Of a stretch of DNA of 64,000 nt, positions 30,333-41,415 are shown piece after piece. How positions within the stretch are numbered: the first letter of the stretch is position 1; every line of letters starts with the position of its first letter. Position numbers and translations under genes: made by a program. The DNA is from Polychytrium aggregatum (Eukaryota > Chytridiomycota > Chytridiomycetes > Polychytriales), in contig NW_026516243.1 in the NCBI RefSeq assembly GCF_025602895.1, forward strand, positions 124,001 to 188,000. The letters run 5' to 3'. Below the pieces are notes generated by a model. It was not told the origin of the DNA. It was given only the letters and a program-made list of their open reading frames with translations, and made no database searches.

Positions 30333-31104
30333 TCAGTTTTTCTGCATCGTCAGAGTCGCAAGAAATGTAGGAAAAGGATCCGGGGGTTAGATGTGAGTTG
30401 CGGGAATGCACGTCGCAGCCCGACACTGTGATTGCAGGCTCGATGAGATACGTACGCCCTTGATGGCAAGAGTAGCGGCATATCCGGTCCAGGCGACACC
30501 GCCAAGGACGCCGATGATAGAGATGCCGTAGAGGACAGAGTCGCCACGAGCACGGGCAAAGACGGGAGTGCCAGAGGGCAGCTGGTGTGGTGGTCGGTCG
30601 TGGAAGGCGGCAGCATGGTTGATGGCGTATCCAAGGCAGACGCAGCGTACGCAGGGAAATAGCAGGTCAGGGTGATTAGAAACTGCATGCTCGAACGCTT
30701 TCATGCCAGCATTGCATGGAGTTGCGCCCAGTGTCCCTGCGGCCTGGGAGGCAGGCGGATCGGAATACTCACACTCCAGAAGATGCGCTGCTGGACGTTG
30801 GCCTGGAGTTGGCGTCATTGGGGAAACGAATCGCAAGCAGTGGTCAGTGTCGGAGGCGGCAAGTGCGCGTGGACATTGGCCATGACCAGCCGGGTTTGTT
30901 TAGTGGATATGAGCATCAGAGCGGCTGCGATTGCCCGCAACCGGTGCCGAGACTCGCTCATCCATGATGATTGCTCGTTGTCAGCCCCGACAATCGCTCA
31001 GGGTCGCCGGAACGTGGCCTGTCCGTTGCTAGGACTCCATCGTGACGCTGTACCTGGCGGATGGAGGCTTCGCCGGACTTGAGGATCGAGCGGGTGATGG
31101 ACAT
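30333..31104 (-). CDS. Cytochrome c oxidase subunit 7A-like small inner-membrane protein
   Basis: Four tiny exons on the minus strand: 31104-31054 (17 codons), 30802-30773 (10), 30581-30456 (42), 30341-30333 (AAA AAC TGA). Product 71 residues: MSITRSILKSGEASIRQ, then ANVQQRIFWS, LPSGTPVFARARGDSVLYG, one membrane helix (ISIIGVLGGVAWTGYAATLAI) and the tail KGKN. The pattern 'Q..F......P......D..LY', one helix and a short basic tail match COX7A, a nuclear subunit of complex IV of the mitochondrial inner membrane. All introns are phase 0 with clear GT..AG ends. The divergent arrangement with the F-box gene leaves about 880 bp of shared upstream DNA. Confidence 0.7.
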
Positions 31105-31982
31105 GATGAGGAGCAGGCGTCGGGGTGTCGAGCTGGCAGAAGTGATGGGGCGGAAGTAGGCAAAGGAAGGCGTTCTTGATGAAGCGAAAAACGAAAAAAG
31201 CGACAGCGAGCAGGGGGCAGCGAGAGTCCGGCGAGAGCGCGGCGAGACGCACGCCCATTGGCTCTCGCTCCACGTCCGTCTCGCCTGAAGGCTCACAGTG
31301 ACTGACTCATCAAGCACTTGGGCGCTGACGTAAGCACGGCAAGGCGCAAGGACAGCCAGGGCAAGAGGGAAGGAAAGGGGACAGGGCACGCGCAGCAGCG
31401 GTCGTCCCGGCTCCGTCCGTCCCGGTTCTGCCCGCGGCGGTGCTGTGGAAATAGCACGGACGAGACGCGCCGGCCGAGACGGTCCTCGGCGAGAGCGCAG
31501 ACAGCAGCCCTTCTCGTCCGGCCGAGAAGGCGTCCGAGGCCTCCGTTTTTGGTTGCGGCTTTGACCCCCGTGGTCTTGATGGCCTTCATCTGAACAACCG
31601 CGGACGCTTCTCCTCGACGCATCCGCTTCGCCGCCGACCACTACTGCAACTCCCGGCCTGTCGTTTAAGCCATCGGAACGCATATTGCCCTTGCTGCCGC
31701 TTCTGGTCTTTGTCCTGCCTCCGTCTGCTGCCCGGACTCGTCTGATCCTGTCGCTGCGATACCCCCCCCCGGAGCCCTGCTCGCCACCGCTTCGACCCCG
31801 GCCCATCCCATCGCCATCGATATCAACCCCCTTCCGTCTCTGGGACTCTTCAGGACCCTTTGCTTATCTTTTCGAAAGAACTATCATCATCGAGCCTTGG
31901 CGATTGTCCCCGTATTGGCCAACAGCCTCCCTGAACGCACCCTCTTCAACCCCTCAGCCATCCACATCCGCCGATTCGCATC
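31105..31982. promoter_or_regulatory. CpG-rich divergent promoter region between COX7A-like and F-box genes
   Basis: No coding sequence recognised. 31380-31560 is strongly GC- and CpG-rich (CCGTCCCGG and CCGGCCGAGA motifs recur). Both flanking genes are transcribed away from it, so it must hold both promoters. Confidence 0.45.
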
Positions 31983-34900
31983 ATGAGTCCCTTCTACCCA
32001 TCGTCGGATCCATCGTCCTCAAAGCTTGCCCTCTCAGTCATATCGCTGATGTCTCGGGCCCTCGCCAACCCGTCCTCCCAGTCCCTACGCAGTGCCGCCC
32101 TCAATGCAGCTCAGCTCTACGAGGACCTCAACTTTGGCCCACCACACCATCTCCGCTTCGCCAGCCCGCCCGTCACCCGCTCCAGCCATCCCGGCCCGTC
32201 GTCCAGAGCCGGGCGGCCCTCGCCCGCAGCTAATCTGCCCGTTGAGCTGCTCGATCTTATCTTTTACCATGTACTCAACTCTCCAGTGCCACCGGCTCCG
32301 CCACTTCCTCCACCTCCGCCGACCGAGGATGACCGACGAAAGCGGTTCACGTGTATGTTGAGGGATGGTGTTCGTCTCGATGCGCAGGGTTCTGTTCGGT
32401 CATGCACCATGGATCCTCCGCTTTCATCCAACGCTGCATCGATGTGTGTGTGCGACGCGCACCTTTACCAATCAGCACGGATTGCCACCCTGTTGTTGGC
32501 TGCTTGCTCGCGCTGATGTTGGGTGTCCGTACTGATATTGGGTATCCGTACTGATACTGAGTGCTCTTTTCCCTCGTGCAGCTTCTTCCTTCTGGTCAGG
32601 AGGCTCAACCGCACCATCATCCTCCCTCCCGCACGACTCCGTCCCAAACATCGACCCTATCCCCAGTACTGACCCTGCGGATGCGGCTGGCTCGATGGAC
32701 TCGGCTTATGGTACGTTGTGGAGATGGGTTTTGGGCTATGCCCTGTCTGGCGACATGTCCTTGTGATCAACCTAGAGTGAAGGTCGTTTCCTTCATGCCT
32801 CGTTGCGCTGTCAGCATGGGCGATCGACCATGCGTGCTCGCGCTGGCTGGCCGGCGCGCTGGGTCGTTTCTGGCAACAATTGGGAACCAACAGAATGGCT
32901 GGCAATCGAACCGGCTTGTGGTGGAAGAATAACTGGCTTCTTGTGCTCCCTCCCTCCAGCCACTTGGAGTTCCCTGCCATTTGCGGGAGTGCTCCCACCA
33001 CCTCCGACAACAGCAGCTATGCCCGATTCGTTCTCCATGAACTTTTTGGGCTCGTTCCAGGAGCATCCCGCAATGGACATCCTTTCCGACGACGACAGCT
33101 TCTTTGCTTTGTCCTCGAATACCATGCATATCGGCTGTCTTGATTCGCGTCCATCCCCAAGCTCTCTTAAAAACCAGCGCGTGCTCGTCAACTGTGCCCT
33201 CGTCAACAGATATTGGAGATATGTCGCCGAGGCGCACCTCTGGAGAGACCCTATGGTTGCCACAATCACGCAACTGCGCCGCCTGCTCCTCGGAAGTGTC
33301 ATCCAAAATTCCATCACCTCCCCATCGCTCCCGACCAGCTTCAAACTCAACCAGTCTGTTCGCCGTCTGAACCTCGACAAAGTCGCTCTGAACTTCAATC
33401 ACCTGCGGCTCCTCGAGCGATGTCTGGCCGAGTTCCCGCGCCTCTCAGAGCTTCGGATCAACCTGAACGAGTTCACCTTCTGGGGCCTGGAGCGGCTATT
33501 CTCGATCGAGTCCCAGGTTGAGACGCTGTATATCCACGGCAGCTTTGCATACGATCGCCACAGTCGTATCAGCAGGTCCTTTGCCGCTCAGCGACAACCC
33601 CCATCCAGATCTGGTTCGGCCTCCAACTCAGCTTCCAGCACAGGCTCCAGCACAGGCTCCAGCACAGGCTCCAGCACTGGTTCCAGCGACACACTCAAAA
33701 ACCTCGTCAACCTTAGCATCGTGTACAACGAGACCCTGTCGCGGTTACCCCACCGCTCAGTCTTTCTGGAACAGCTCTCGCGTCTGATATCCAGCGCCGC
33801 GGGCCCGAAACTCAAGCGCCTGCATCTCGAGCGGTCTGGCCGCAAATCGCCATCCATCTCCCTCCTCGGAAGTCCCCTTCCCGCGGCCCCCAGCTCGGAG
33901 TACATCCATGCTCTTACCAGCCGCTGTGCCCACCTGCGCGTTCTGTCCTTGATTGACGTGGGCCTGGATGATGCAGGACTGCGGGCTCTGACCTCGTCCT
34001 GTCCGCAGCTCGACTCCATTTTGCTCGACTACAAGCGCGCTACAAAGGACGGCTTCCGGGATCACGTCGCAGCCCTCACCGGCCTTCAAAACATCGACCT
34101 GTCGTTGGTGCCCATGATCTGGAAAGAGTATGCCGTCAAGTGCCTCACCAAGTACGGCTCGTCCTCCCTGACGGGCATCTTCGTCGACCTCCCTTCCAAC
34201 TTCAAGGATCCAAAGGCATCGGAAGCCGTGCGGGCGGCAATCATCGAGCTCCTTCGGGCCAAGAGCGGCCATCTCAAGGCATTCGCGGCCATGTGTGATG
34301 TCCGTGCTCTCAACCGCCGCTATCGCGCGTTTCTGCGGGACACGACGCCCATGCTGGAAGGCACCAACTTGTCTGTTATGGCCCGCGATGAAGTGTGCCA
34401 CGTTCGCAACTGGATCGTCGATGTTGTCCGTACCTTGGCTCAAGTCGGAACGCTCTCCAATCTGGAGTACCTCGGTCTGACTCTGATCGGGGTTGATGGG
34501 TCCATGTTTGGCCAACGTGAAGCAGCTGGATGGAGGTTCAACCCAAACAACCCCGCGTTCATGCGCGACAACTGGAACCCTCCCTCACTGACGTCGTCCT
34601 TCGAGGTCATTGGGGATCCATCGAGCGAGATTTCAATGTGGCTCGATCCCTTGATGCTCATGCACACTGATCCATCTCTGATGCCGTCTCAGGTCCATCT
34701 CCCAACCCCAGCCCAGCCCGGCCCTCATTCTCAACCGCACTATCTACCGCATTCCCTGCACGCTCAAGGACACCATCCCCTGTGGCACGGCCAGCATCCC
34801 CTGTCGCACGGCCAACATCAACCACCTCAAGCTCCCAGCCAGAGCCAAGGCCAGGACCATACCCACAGTCAGAGCCATACCCAGAGTCAACCGCAGAACC

Positions 34901-35643
34901 AGCCCACGCATCCTTCCAGCGCCTTCCACCCTCCTGTGGCTGTCGATAGCGCAGCAGCGGCATCCAGCCTGCTATCCCAGCTCCTCACAGAAGGCTTGAT
35001 ATACCACCCACTCCCAGGCGCACCGGACACTCCAAATCCCACCACTCATCCCATAGCCCTTCTGCCGCTGCCGTCGTCTCCCGTCGCCCCATCGCAACAA
35101 ACGTCGTCGCCCTCGTCGCTTGGCTCGCCCTCCCTCCCGCTCGCTGCAACACCCACAACAATCCCGTTCCCCCCAATCGGGATTCCCTTTGCGCCACTCT
35201 CAGTGGAAGATGAGCCCATCCATCCGTACTGGTTCCATGTTGGCGAGGCTCCGTCTGCTGAGAGCCTTCACATGCATCCTATCAGCCCCATGGCACCGAC
35301 ATTCTTGGACATCCACAGGCCCCACTACCGTCGAACGAGCACGCGCCAGGAGGAAGATGCCATCGATGAAGTCCATGCCCTCGCCAACGCCGAGCTCGAG
35401 GTGTTGCTCCAAAAATGCCCCCGTATCAAAGCCGTTTGGGGCTTTGGAGGGTCCCGTCAATCCAAGCCCGCGCCTGGTCCAGGTCCTGCCGGCGGAAGCA
35501 ATAACAAGGGAAAGCGCAAATGGGGCGACGGCGCAAGTAGTGAACCGCCTCGGCCGGCTGCCACGAACTCGCCAAGGTCCACGAAGGCTCTTCGGTTCTC
35601 CAAGGAAGTCTGGGCTGTCGTCACTCAGTTCCAGATCTACTAA
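31983..35643 (+). CDS. F-box / leucine-rich-repeat protein
   Basis: At least three exons: 31983 to about 32367, about 32582-32708, and about 32960-35643 (roughly 1000 residues or more). The F-box is seen in two parts: ANLPVELLDLIFYHVLNS in exon 1, and VNCALVNRYWRYVAEAHLWRD in exon 3, with a disordered insert between. LRR-like segments follow: SVRRLNLDKVALNFNHLRLL, FPRLSELRINLNEFTF, LRVLSLIDVGLDDAGLRALT, LQNIDLSLVPMIWKEYAVKC. A (GSST)n stretch is encoded by a 12-bp repeat at about 33640-33690, and a His/Gln/Pro-rich region at 34690-34930. F-box/LRR proteins recruit substrates to SCF (Skp1-cullin-F-box) ubiquitin ligases; the substrate here is unknown. Joins before 32960 are approximate. Confidence 0.75.
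33640..33690. repeat. 12-bp coding repeat (GGCTCCAGCACA)
   Basis: Four to five tandem copies within the F-box gene, encoding TGSS units. The repeat keeps frame, so copy number can vary without harm. Confidence 0.9.
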
Positions 35644-36001
35644 GGCCGCCGCCGCCCCTCCTCCATTTGAAACAGGACACACCATTTTGCTTTCAGTTGC
35701 CACTGGTTTTGGTTTTGGTTTTGGATGGGAATACAGTTTGCTCAACATCTTTCACACCCCCGACCCTGGTCGCTGCTCTGTGATGCGGCGGTTCAATCGA
35801 CAGCCTTTATGGCTGCCATTGGCTTCAGCGGACCCAAGAATATCGCTGCTCGCCAATCCTATGCCCAGTTGGCGCATCGGTGCCCAAAGCAGCGCAACGA
35901 ACTGATGCTTCGCACATATGCAGCGGATCGGTTGCCCCCATCCGCATGCATCTTCCCAGCGTCCTGCCACAAGCAAAGTGTTCTTGGCCGTCGACGACCC
36001 A

Positions 36002-38098
36002 CTATATTTGAAGAATACCACGACAGTTCGGAGCGCCGCACATGCACGGAAGGTCGAGGCTGTCTTCATCGACGCTGCTCTCACGCTCGTCAGAGTCCTT
36101 GCGGGCTTCGCTCCCATGAGTCGAGGTGGCGTTCGATTGACTGCCACCAGTCGGCCCTTTCTGGTGATTGGGCTGTTTTGGACTCCGGGCCTGGGACGCC
36201 CTTGGGTTATATGTGAGTGACCGGCCTTCATAGTCGAACGTTAGTTCGTCGCCTTTGGCAATGTCCTGGGCAGCAAACAAGGCCAGGCGGTGGAGCATTG
36301 TATCTGGGGCATCGATGAAGACCGGGTGCTGGATAACGTTTGGGCAGCACGAATGGTTGATGAACCTGGCAATGTTGCCCCGGTACCGGGCATCGATTTC
36401 GTACTTGAAGTTCTTGACGTCGTCGTAGTCGAGGGCAAAGCGGTAGGTTGACCGTTTCTCCACGTCGTTTTTGTGCCGACATTTGCCCTCCTCTGCCGTG
36501 ATGATTTCGCCAATGTACTCGCACAAGAAGGTGCCCTTTTTGATGGCCTGGGTGGTCCGCAAGGCCCAGCCCTTGTACGGTGCCCGGAAGATCTCAAAGG
36601 CCCCAATGAGTTCCGGCAGCGGGCCCTTCTGGATGACTCGCGACGGGCAGTTGGGTCCGCAGCCGCAGATCGATCCGCACTCGGCGATCGCTTCGCCAAA
36701 GTCGAGCTGCAGCAGTCCAGCGTCATTGTAGGGGAACCTGAAATCCGTACCGCCATAGCAGCTGCAGAGGTTTGTTGTTGCTGAGTTGCAGCCGCTCGAT
36801 TGGGCGGCGCCGAGCAGCGATCCGTTGCTGTTCATGAGCGAGTCTGGAGAGCAGTCGCATCCCGTAAAGAAAACTTGGTCGTACTGGGGGATTTCTTCGC
36901 CAAAGACGTTGCGATTGGCCCAGCGAAGCTCTGCTGGAGGGCCCTCGTCGTCGATCTCGTTCTGGACCTGGATGATCGGTCCGGAGACGCACGACGACAG
37001 AAGCCTCTCCCACTCGTCTCGCTTCGGCAGGTTGGCATTCTCGGTGGCAAAGACCGACGTCTCGGACCTGTACGCATATGCCTTTGCTTTTGCTTTTGCT
37101 TTTGCGTTTGCTTTTGCTGCAGAGACAGGACGCCCGTGCCGGCGCCGTAACATCAGATCGAATTTTGCAATGTACGGGATGGCGACTTCGACCTTGGTCG
37201 TCTTCTTGCCTTCCAGTATCTGAAGCTTCTTTGCTCGAGCACTGGATCTCGATAGCGCAGATGCCGCCCCAGCTTGGTGAGGTACAAGCGCTGCAGCCGG
37301 CCCGTATCCAGAGTCGTCGGCAATGCTCTTCCTCTTGCTTTCGCAGCCGGGCTGGGTGCCTCTGTCGATATGGTAGATCACCTCTGGCGTTGATCCGGCC
37401 GACACTTGGCTCGATTGGCGAGGGGCCAGCCGGAGCATATACCGATCAATCATCCACTTGCAGCCTGGCAAGAGATTGGATTCTGGCTCCCAGGTAGCTT
37501 CATCGTATCCTACCCACTTCACCAGGTATATTCTCGCCTGTTTGGCCATTCGGATCACGATGGTTCCAACAGCGAGAAGACTAGCAGTCAGTGCGATGAC
37601 GGCGATCACTCAAAATGGCAGTGTCCGGCTTTGACGCTCAACCGATACCGCTGCTCGGACGCTGTCGATGGCTGCTCTCCGCCTCGGGCTTGTATGAAGC
37701 CGATCGACTGCCCATCGGGTCTGCTGACGACGACTACACCACCTCCACGTTGCAATCTGTGATATCTTCGACCTGAGGAGACGAGGAGCACACTCGGTTA
37801 GCGTGAGTGTGTGCGGGAACTACCCATATTTTGGCGAGCGCTGACAAAGTGCCGGTGCAGCCGCCCTGTTCCAGGATCAACTCGACGAGTGTCGTAGCCG
37901 AGTGTCGTAGCCGAGTCTGCACTGCTGGATCAGGCCGCAGAGCCAGACGGATCGATGCAGTGCGGAACCAGCAGCCATCGAACATGGCCGGCATGGGCTG
38001 CTCTCGCTCACCTCATACTCGGACAGATCCGCAGCTTCATCCCAGCAGATTTTCTCAGATCTCCTCGGGCTTTGTATTTTCCGTCGCTTGCTGACCAT
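36002..38098 (-). CDS. Histone H3K9 methyltransferase, SUV39/Clr4/DIM-5 family
   Basis: Three exons: 38098-38012, 37772-37743, 37537-36002 (550 residues). The chromodomain is assembled across all three exons: SEYE / VEDITDCNVE / ARIYLVKWVGYDEATWEP. A pre-SET cysteine cluster follows (FTGCDCSPDS.., CNSATTNLCSCYGG, CGSICGCGPNCPSRV). The SET domain includes GWALRTTQAIKKGTFLCEYIGE, the catalytic RFINHSCCPN and GDELTFDYEG. The post-SET motif is CMCGAPNCRGIL at the C-terminus. This domain set defines Clr4/Suv39 enzymes, which trimethylate histone H3 Lys9 and build heterochromatin; the chromodomain reads the same mark. An Ala/Lys repeat (KANAKAKAKAKAYA) is encoded by TTTTGC repeats at 37082-37117. 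All catalytic motifs are intact. Confidence 0.92.
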
Positions 38099-38512
38099 GG
38101 TTTGGAGGTACGATCGCCTTGGGCAAAGAGAACAAGAGCGAGTTGCGGCTCGACAGCGAGGACGCGGCGGATTTGAGGATGTCGCTTCCTCCGGCCAGCG
38201 GACACGCAAACGAGCGCCGGGACCTCCTCAGCTTCATCGACAACAACAGCAGCAGCAGCAGCAGCGCAAATCGGATGCAGGCACCAGAGTGAAGTGAGTC
38301 AGATAACCAAAGAGAAATGAGACATATACCCAAACGCACCAGGTGCGTCCGAGACTGGGCTGCTATTCTTTATTTAGCACTTTGCAGTCGCAATCAATAT
38401 CGGCAAGACCGTTGGAACAGAGATCTAGCCGGGATGCACTGCGACCGAGCATGCCCCGGGTGTGCTGTCTATTGCCTCCGGGATCTACAAGGCCTTGGCC
38501 ATGTAGACCCCG

Positions 38513-39866
38513 CTATGATGTCCGCGCTGCTTCCCCGAGCCGCTGCGTCAAGATGGTGATGAAGATCTGCATCGTGTAGCACGCATCGTTTCCTGCAAAT
38601 AGTAGAGCGAGTCAGTCTCTGTTCTCTGGCGCCGCTTACCATTTTGCCGTTACATGGAGCTCGACAGCGCTGGCATCCGACCCCACGCTGAGCACATGCC
38701 ATCGGGCTGCTCACCTGCGTTGTGGAGGTGCCGCGCGGGAATGCCAAGGGCCTGGGCCATGCGAGTCAGCGAAAGCACCTCGGGCTTGCCCGTCAGACCC
38801 TGGTAGACTCGCTGGGTATCGTATGATTCCATGGATGCGACGGTGATGCCGATCGACTCGAGCATCTTGGCGTCGCCGTGCAGAGCGTGCCCGACAACGA
38901 TCTGGCCAGGCAGTGCAAGATCCCGACGCAGTTCCTCGCATACTTTCCTCAGAGACTGGAATTGGGTTGTTCCAAAGGAATAGCGATAGCGGTTGTCCGG
39001 GACAAACGTGCCGTTGGAAAGATGTCTGTTTTCCTTGATCAAGAAATGCTTGGCGATGACGCCCTTGGGAAGCACCTTTGACCACTGCAGATCGGCCGGT
39101 GGCGATCCTGCACCTGAGGCCAATGTCGATGTCGATGTCGATGCCGATGCCGATGACGGGGTCGACGATTGAGGCACGAAGCCGGATCGTGAGTCCGCTT
39201 CGACCGAGCTCCACGGTGCGTAGATGGACGGGTCCCAGATGGTCCATCCGATCTCCAGCACGATGTTCTGGTCCCGCTCATAGTTCTCAATATCCAGGGC
39301 GAGAAACAGTGTTCCGCTGTCTGACACAGCCCTCGCGGCCGCGAGATCCAGCGAGCGCTTGGAGTGCCGAGCACTCTCGGCAGACTTGATTTGCCGCTTG
39401 TGGTCCCTCTGTTTCTTCAGAAAGGCCTTGTAATCGCTGGCGTCCTGGATGGCAATCGGCTCGACGTGTGTGTACGCAAGGTACTCGAGGGGAGCCGGTG
39501 CATGAAGCAGCAGCGGCATCTTCTTTTCGTTTTGGATATAGCGCTCCAGCTCTGCAAGGATTGTCGGCCAGGCCTGTGCCGAGACGAGGAGGGAGAGTCC
39601 CTTTGGCGACTGAGAATCGAACGACGGAGCAATGCCTATCAGAAAGCAAACCGGTTAGCTGCGACTGGAATACATCGATAAGCCTTCAGCCCAAGGCAAG
39701 AGAGCAGCTGCAATATCAGAAGGGTACCAATGTAGTATTCAAGCGATCCGAGGCGTTGAAAGACATCGGGCTCGACGAAGAACTTGCGAACGAGGCCAGC
39801 GAGCGCCCGGTCGAGATTGACGGTGAGGTGTTTCTCGAGGAAATGGAGAGAGCAGAACGGCGCCAT
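38513..39866 (-). CDS. Gfd2/YDR514C-like RNase-H-fold protein
   Basis: Three exons: 39866-39728, 39635-38715, 38592-38513 (379 residues). The core begins TLFLALDIENYERDQNIVLEIGWT, in which the acidic residues of 'LDIEnyE' are the metal-binding start of a DEDD-type fold. It continues with AKHFLIKENRHLSNGTFVPDN, IVVGHALHGDAKMLESIG and, after the last intron, HNAGNDACYTMQIFITILTQ, which supplies the final 'N..A.D' acidic motif. This is the Gfd2/YDR514C C-terminal domain found across fungi, related to 3'-5' exonucleases and to the QIP argonaute cofactor. A role in RNA metabolism is inferred. An SASTSTSTL-type insert is encoded by a GATGTC repeat near 39119-39150. Confidence 0.8.
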
Positions 39867-40453
39867 TGGATGTGCTGATTCGGACGATGAAGATGGTGCT
39901 GATGACGCTTTGGTGCTTGATGACGGCGGTGTCGCCGGGGCTGATGCTGGGATTGATCTGGAACTGAAGGTCGCGGAGGCCCGCAGAGACGAAGTGGACA
40001 GCAGGGCTCCGGTCAGTAACGACTGAGATGCGGCAGGTCGGCAAGGCAAGGGCAGAGGAATGAAGACGACGGCCGAGAGTCTTGTCGGCAGCCTCAGGGT
40101 CTTATTGAGGAACATTGGCGAGCAGATCAAGGCCAAGCCGGCTCGGCTTGGAGGCAAGCGCAGAAGGCGCAGACGAAGGCTCGATTGCGGACGGGGTTGG
40201 CCTTGATCTTGCTCCGCCTCTGGGGCCGCCTCGCCTGCATGGTCGCCATCGGACGCTAGATCTCGGAGTCGAGCAATGAGAAAATGTAGCGTCCGAATGA
40301 TCTGCATGCACGCAGGCTTTGCTGATCGACACTTGCGCCGGATGATCGAAACAGTCTTGTCACTTGGCAGATGCGGTCCTGAGCGACAGCAACTATGATT
40401 TCGCCGAGCCATTGCTCCTCTGACCCTGCTGCTCTTGCTTCCTGATCCACCAG
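39867..40453. promoter_or_regulatory. Divergent upstream region of Gfd2-like and ZMAT5-like genes
   Basis: About 590 bp with no convincing coding sequence. It must contain both promoters and probably the small first exon of the ZMAT5-like gene, which I could not place. Confidence 0.4.
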
Positions 40454-41039
40454 ACTACTGCGACCACTGCCAAAAATGGATTCCAAACCATCGAGAGGCA
40501 CGGAGACAGGTGCGGGCTGTCGTCGAGCTGACTCCGTCCCGGTCGCAGATCCAATGCTTGGGCTTGGTCCGCCAGCAACTGGCACTATCACTGACGTCGA
40601 TGTTACGGCCAAACAGCATTTCGATAGCCTCAACCACCGAATGGTTGCCCAGGAGCACTACCAGCAATCCCAGCGCCATCAGCCTCTGCCCCAACGTCCA
40701 TACAGACCCTGCCATCGTTATTTCCAGACAGGACTTTGTCCGTTTGGAGCCAAATGCCGATACTCGCACCAGTCCCCGAGCCCGTATGGTCGTCCCGAGC
40801 CAAGACCAGTAGCAGCACATCAAACGCCATCATCGCTCCATCAGGCTTTGTTTCATCAGGCTTTGTTTCATCAGGCTTCGTTTCATCCGCTGACGCATGT
40901 CCATGCCCAGCCGCCCCAGCCCGGACCGATCAACATCGCCGGGATGCCACCCGAACTCGCGGCGTATCCAAATCTCCCTCCCAGCCTGTTACCGCCGTCC
41001 GCGGGCTCGACTGCTCCGCCGATCGACTGGGGAATGTAG
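40454..41039 (+). CDS. ZMAT5 / U11-U12 20K-like zinc-finger protein (5' exon not placed)
   Basis: Exon 40454-40509 ends with YCDHCQKWIPNHREARRQ and joins in phase to 40617-41039, which begins HFDSLNHRMVAQEHY. The join restores a U1-type C2H2 finger (C-x2-C ... H-x5-H). It is followed by a CCCH finger, CHRYFQTGLCPFGAKCRYSH (C-x8-C-x5-C-x3-H), then a Pro-rich tail ending LPPSLLPPSAGSTAPPIDWGM. The same order, including the 'LPPSL..P' and terminal 'WG' elements, is found in human ZMAT5, the 20K protein of the U11/U12 di-snRNP of the minor spliceosome. The HQALFHQALFHQASFH segment comes from a 15-bp tandem repeat (40852-40897). An upstream CCAG acceptor at 40453 suggests one more small 5' exon carrying the start codon. 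Confidence 0.65.
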
Positions 41040-41415
41040 AGCACCGCCCATTCATGGCCCTGGGCATATGGGCAATCCGTCGGGCACATGGGCCATCCGT
41101 CGGGCACAACCAACCCGATTGAGAGGCCGCAGAGCGCCGATGATATGAAGCCATGAGCAGATATGCGCGCTGTCTCCAATTTCAACAGATCGCACATGGC
41201 TCGGCGAATATGCATCACATCCGAGTGCCAGGCAAACAGAGTGCGTTTCGAAAGCGTGGTGGTTGCCGATGTTGCCGATGCTGCCGATGTTGGACAGCCG
41301 TGGCGCAGGCAGGGTGACATCCACCTGACCGAGAATCTGTGGCTGGACACGTTTTGGCTTTCGCCAAACAACACCACTTCCCTCCCCATCGTTGCCTGCG
41401 ATCCATGATTCGGCC

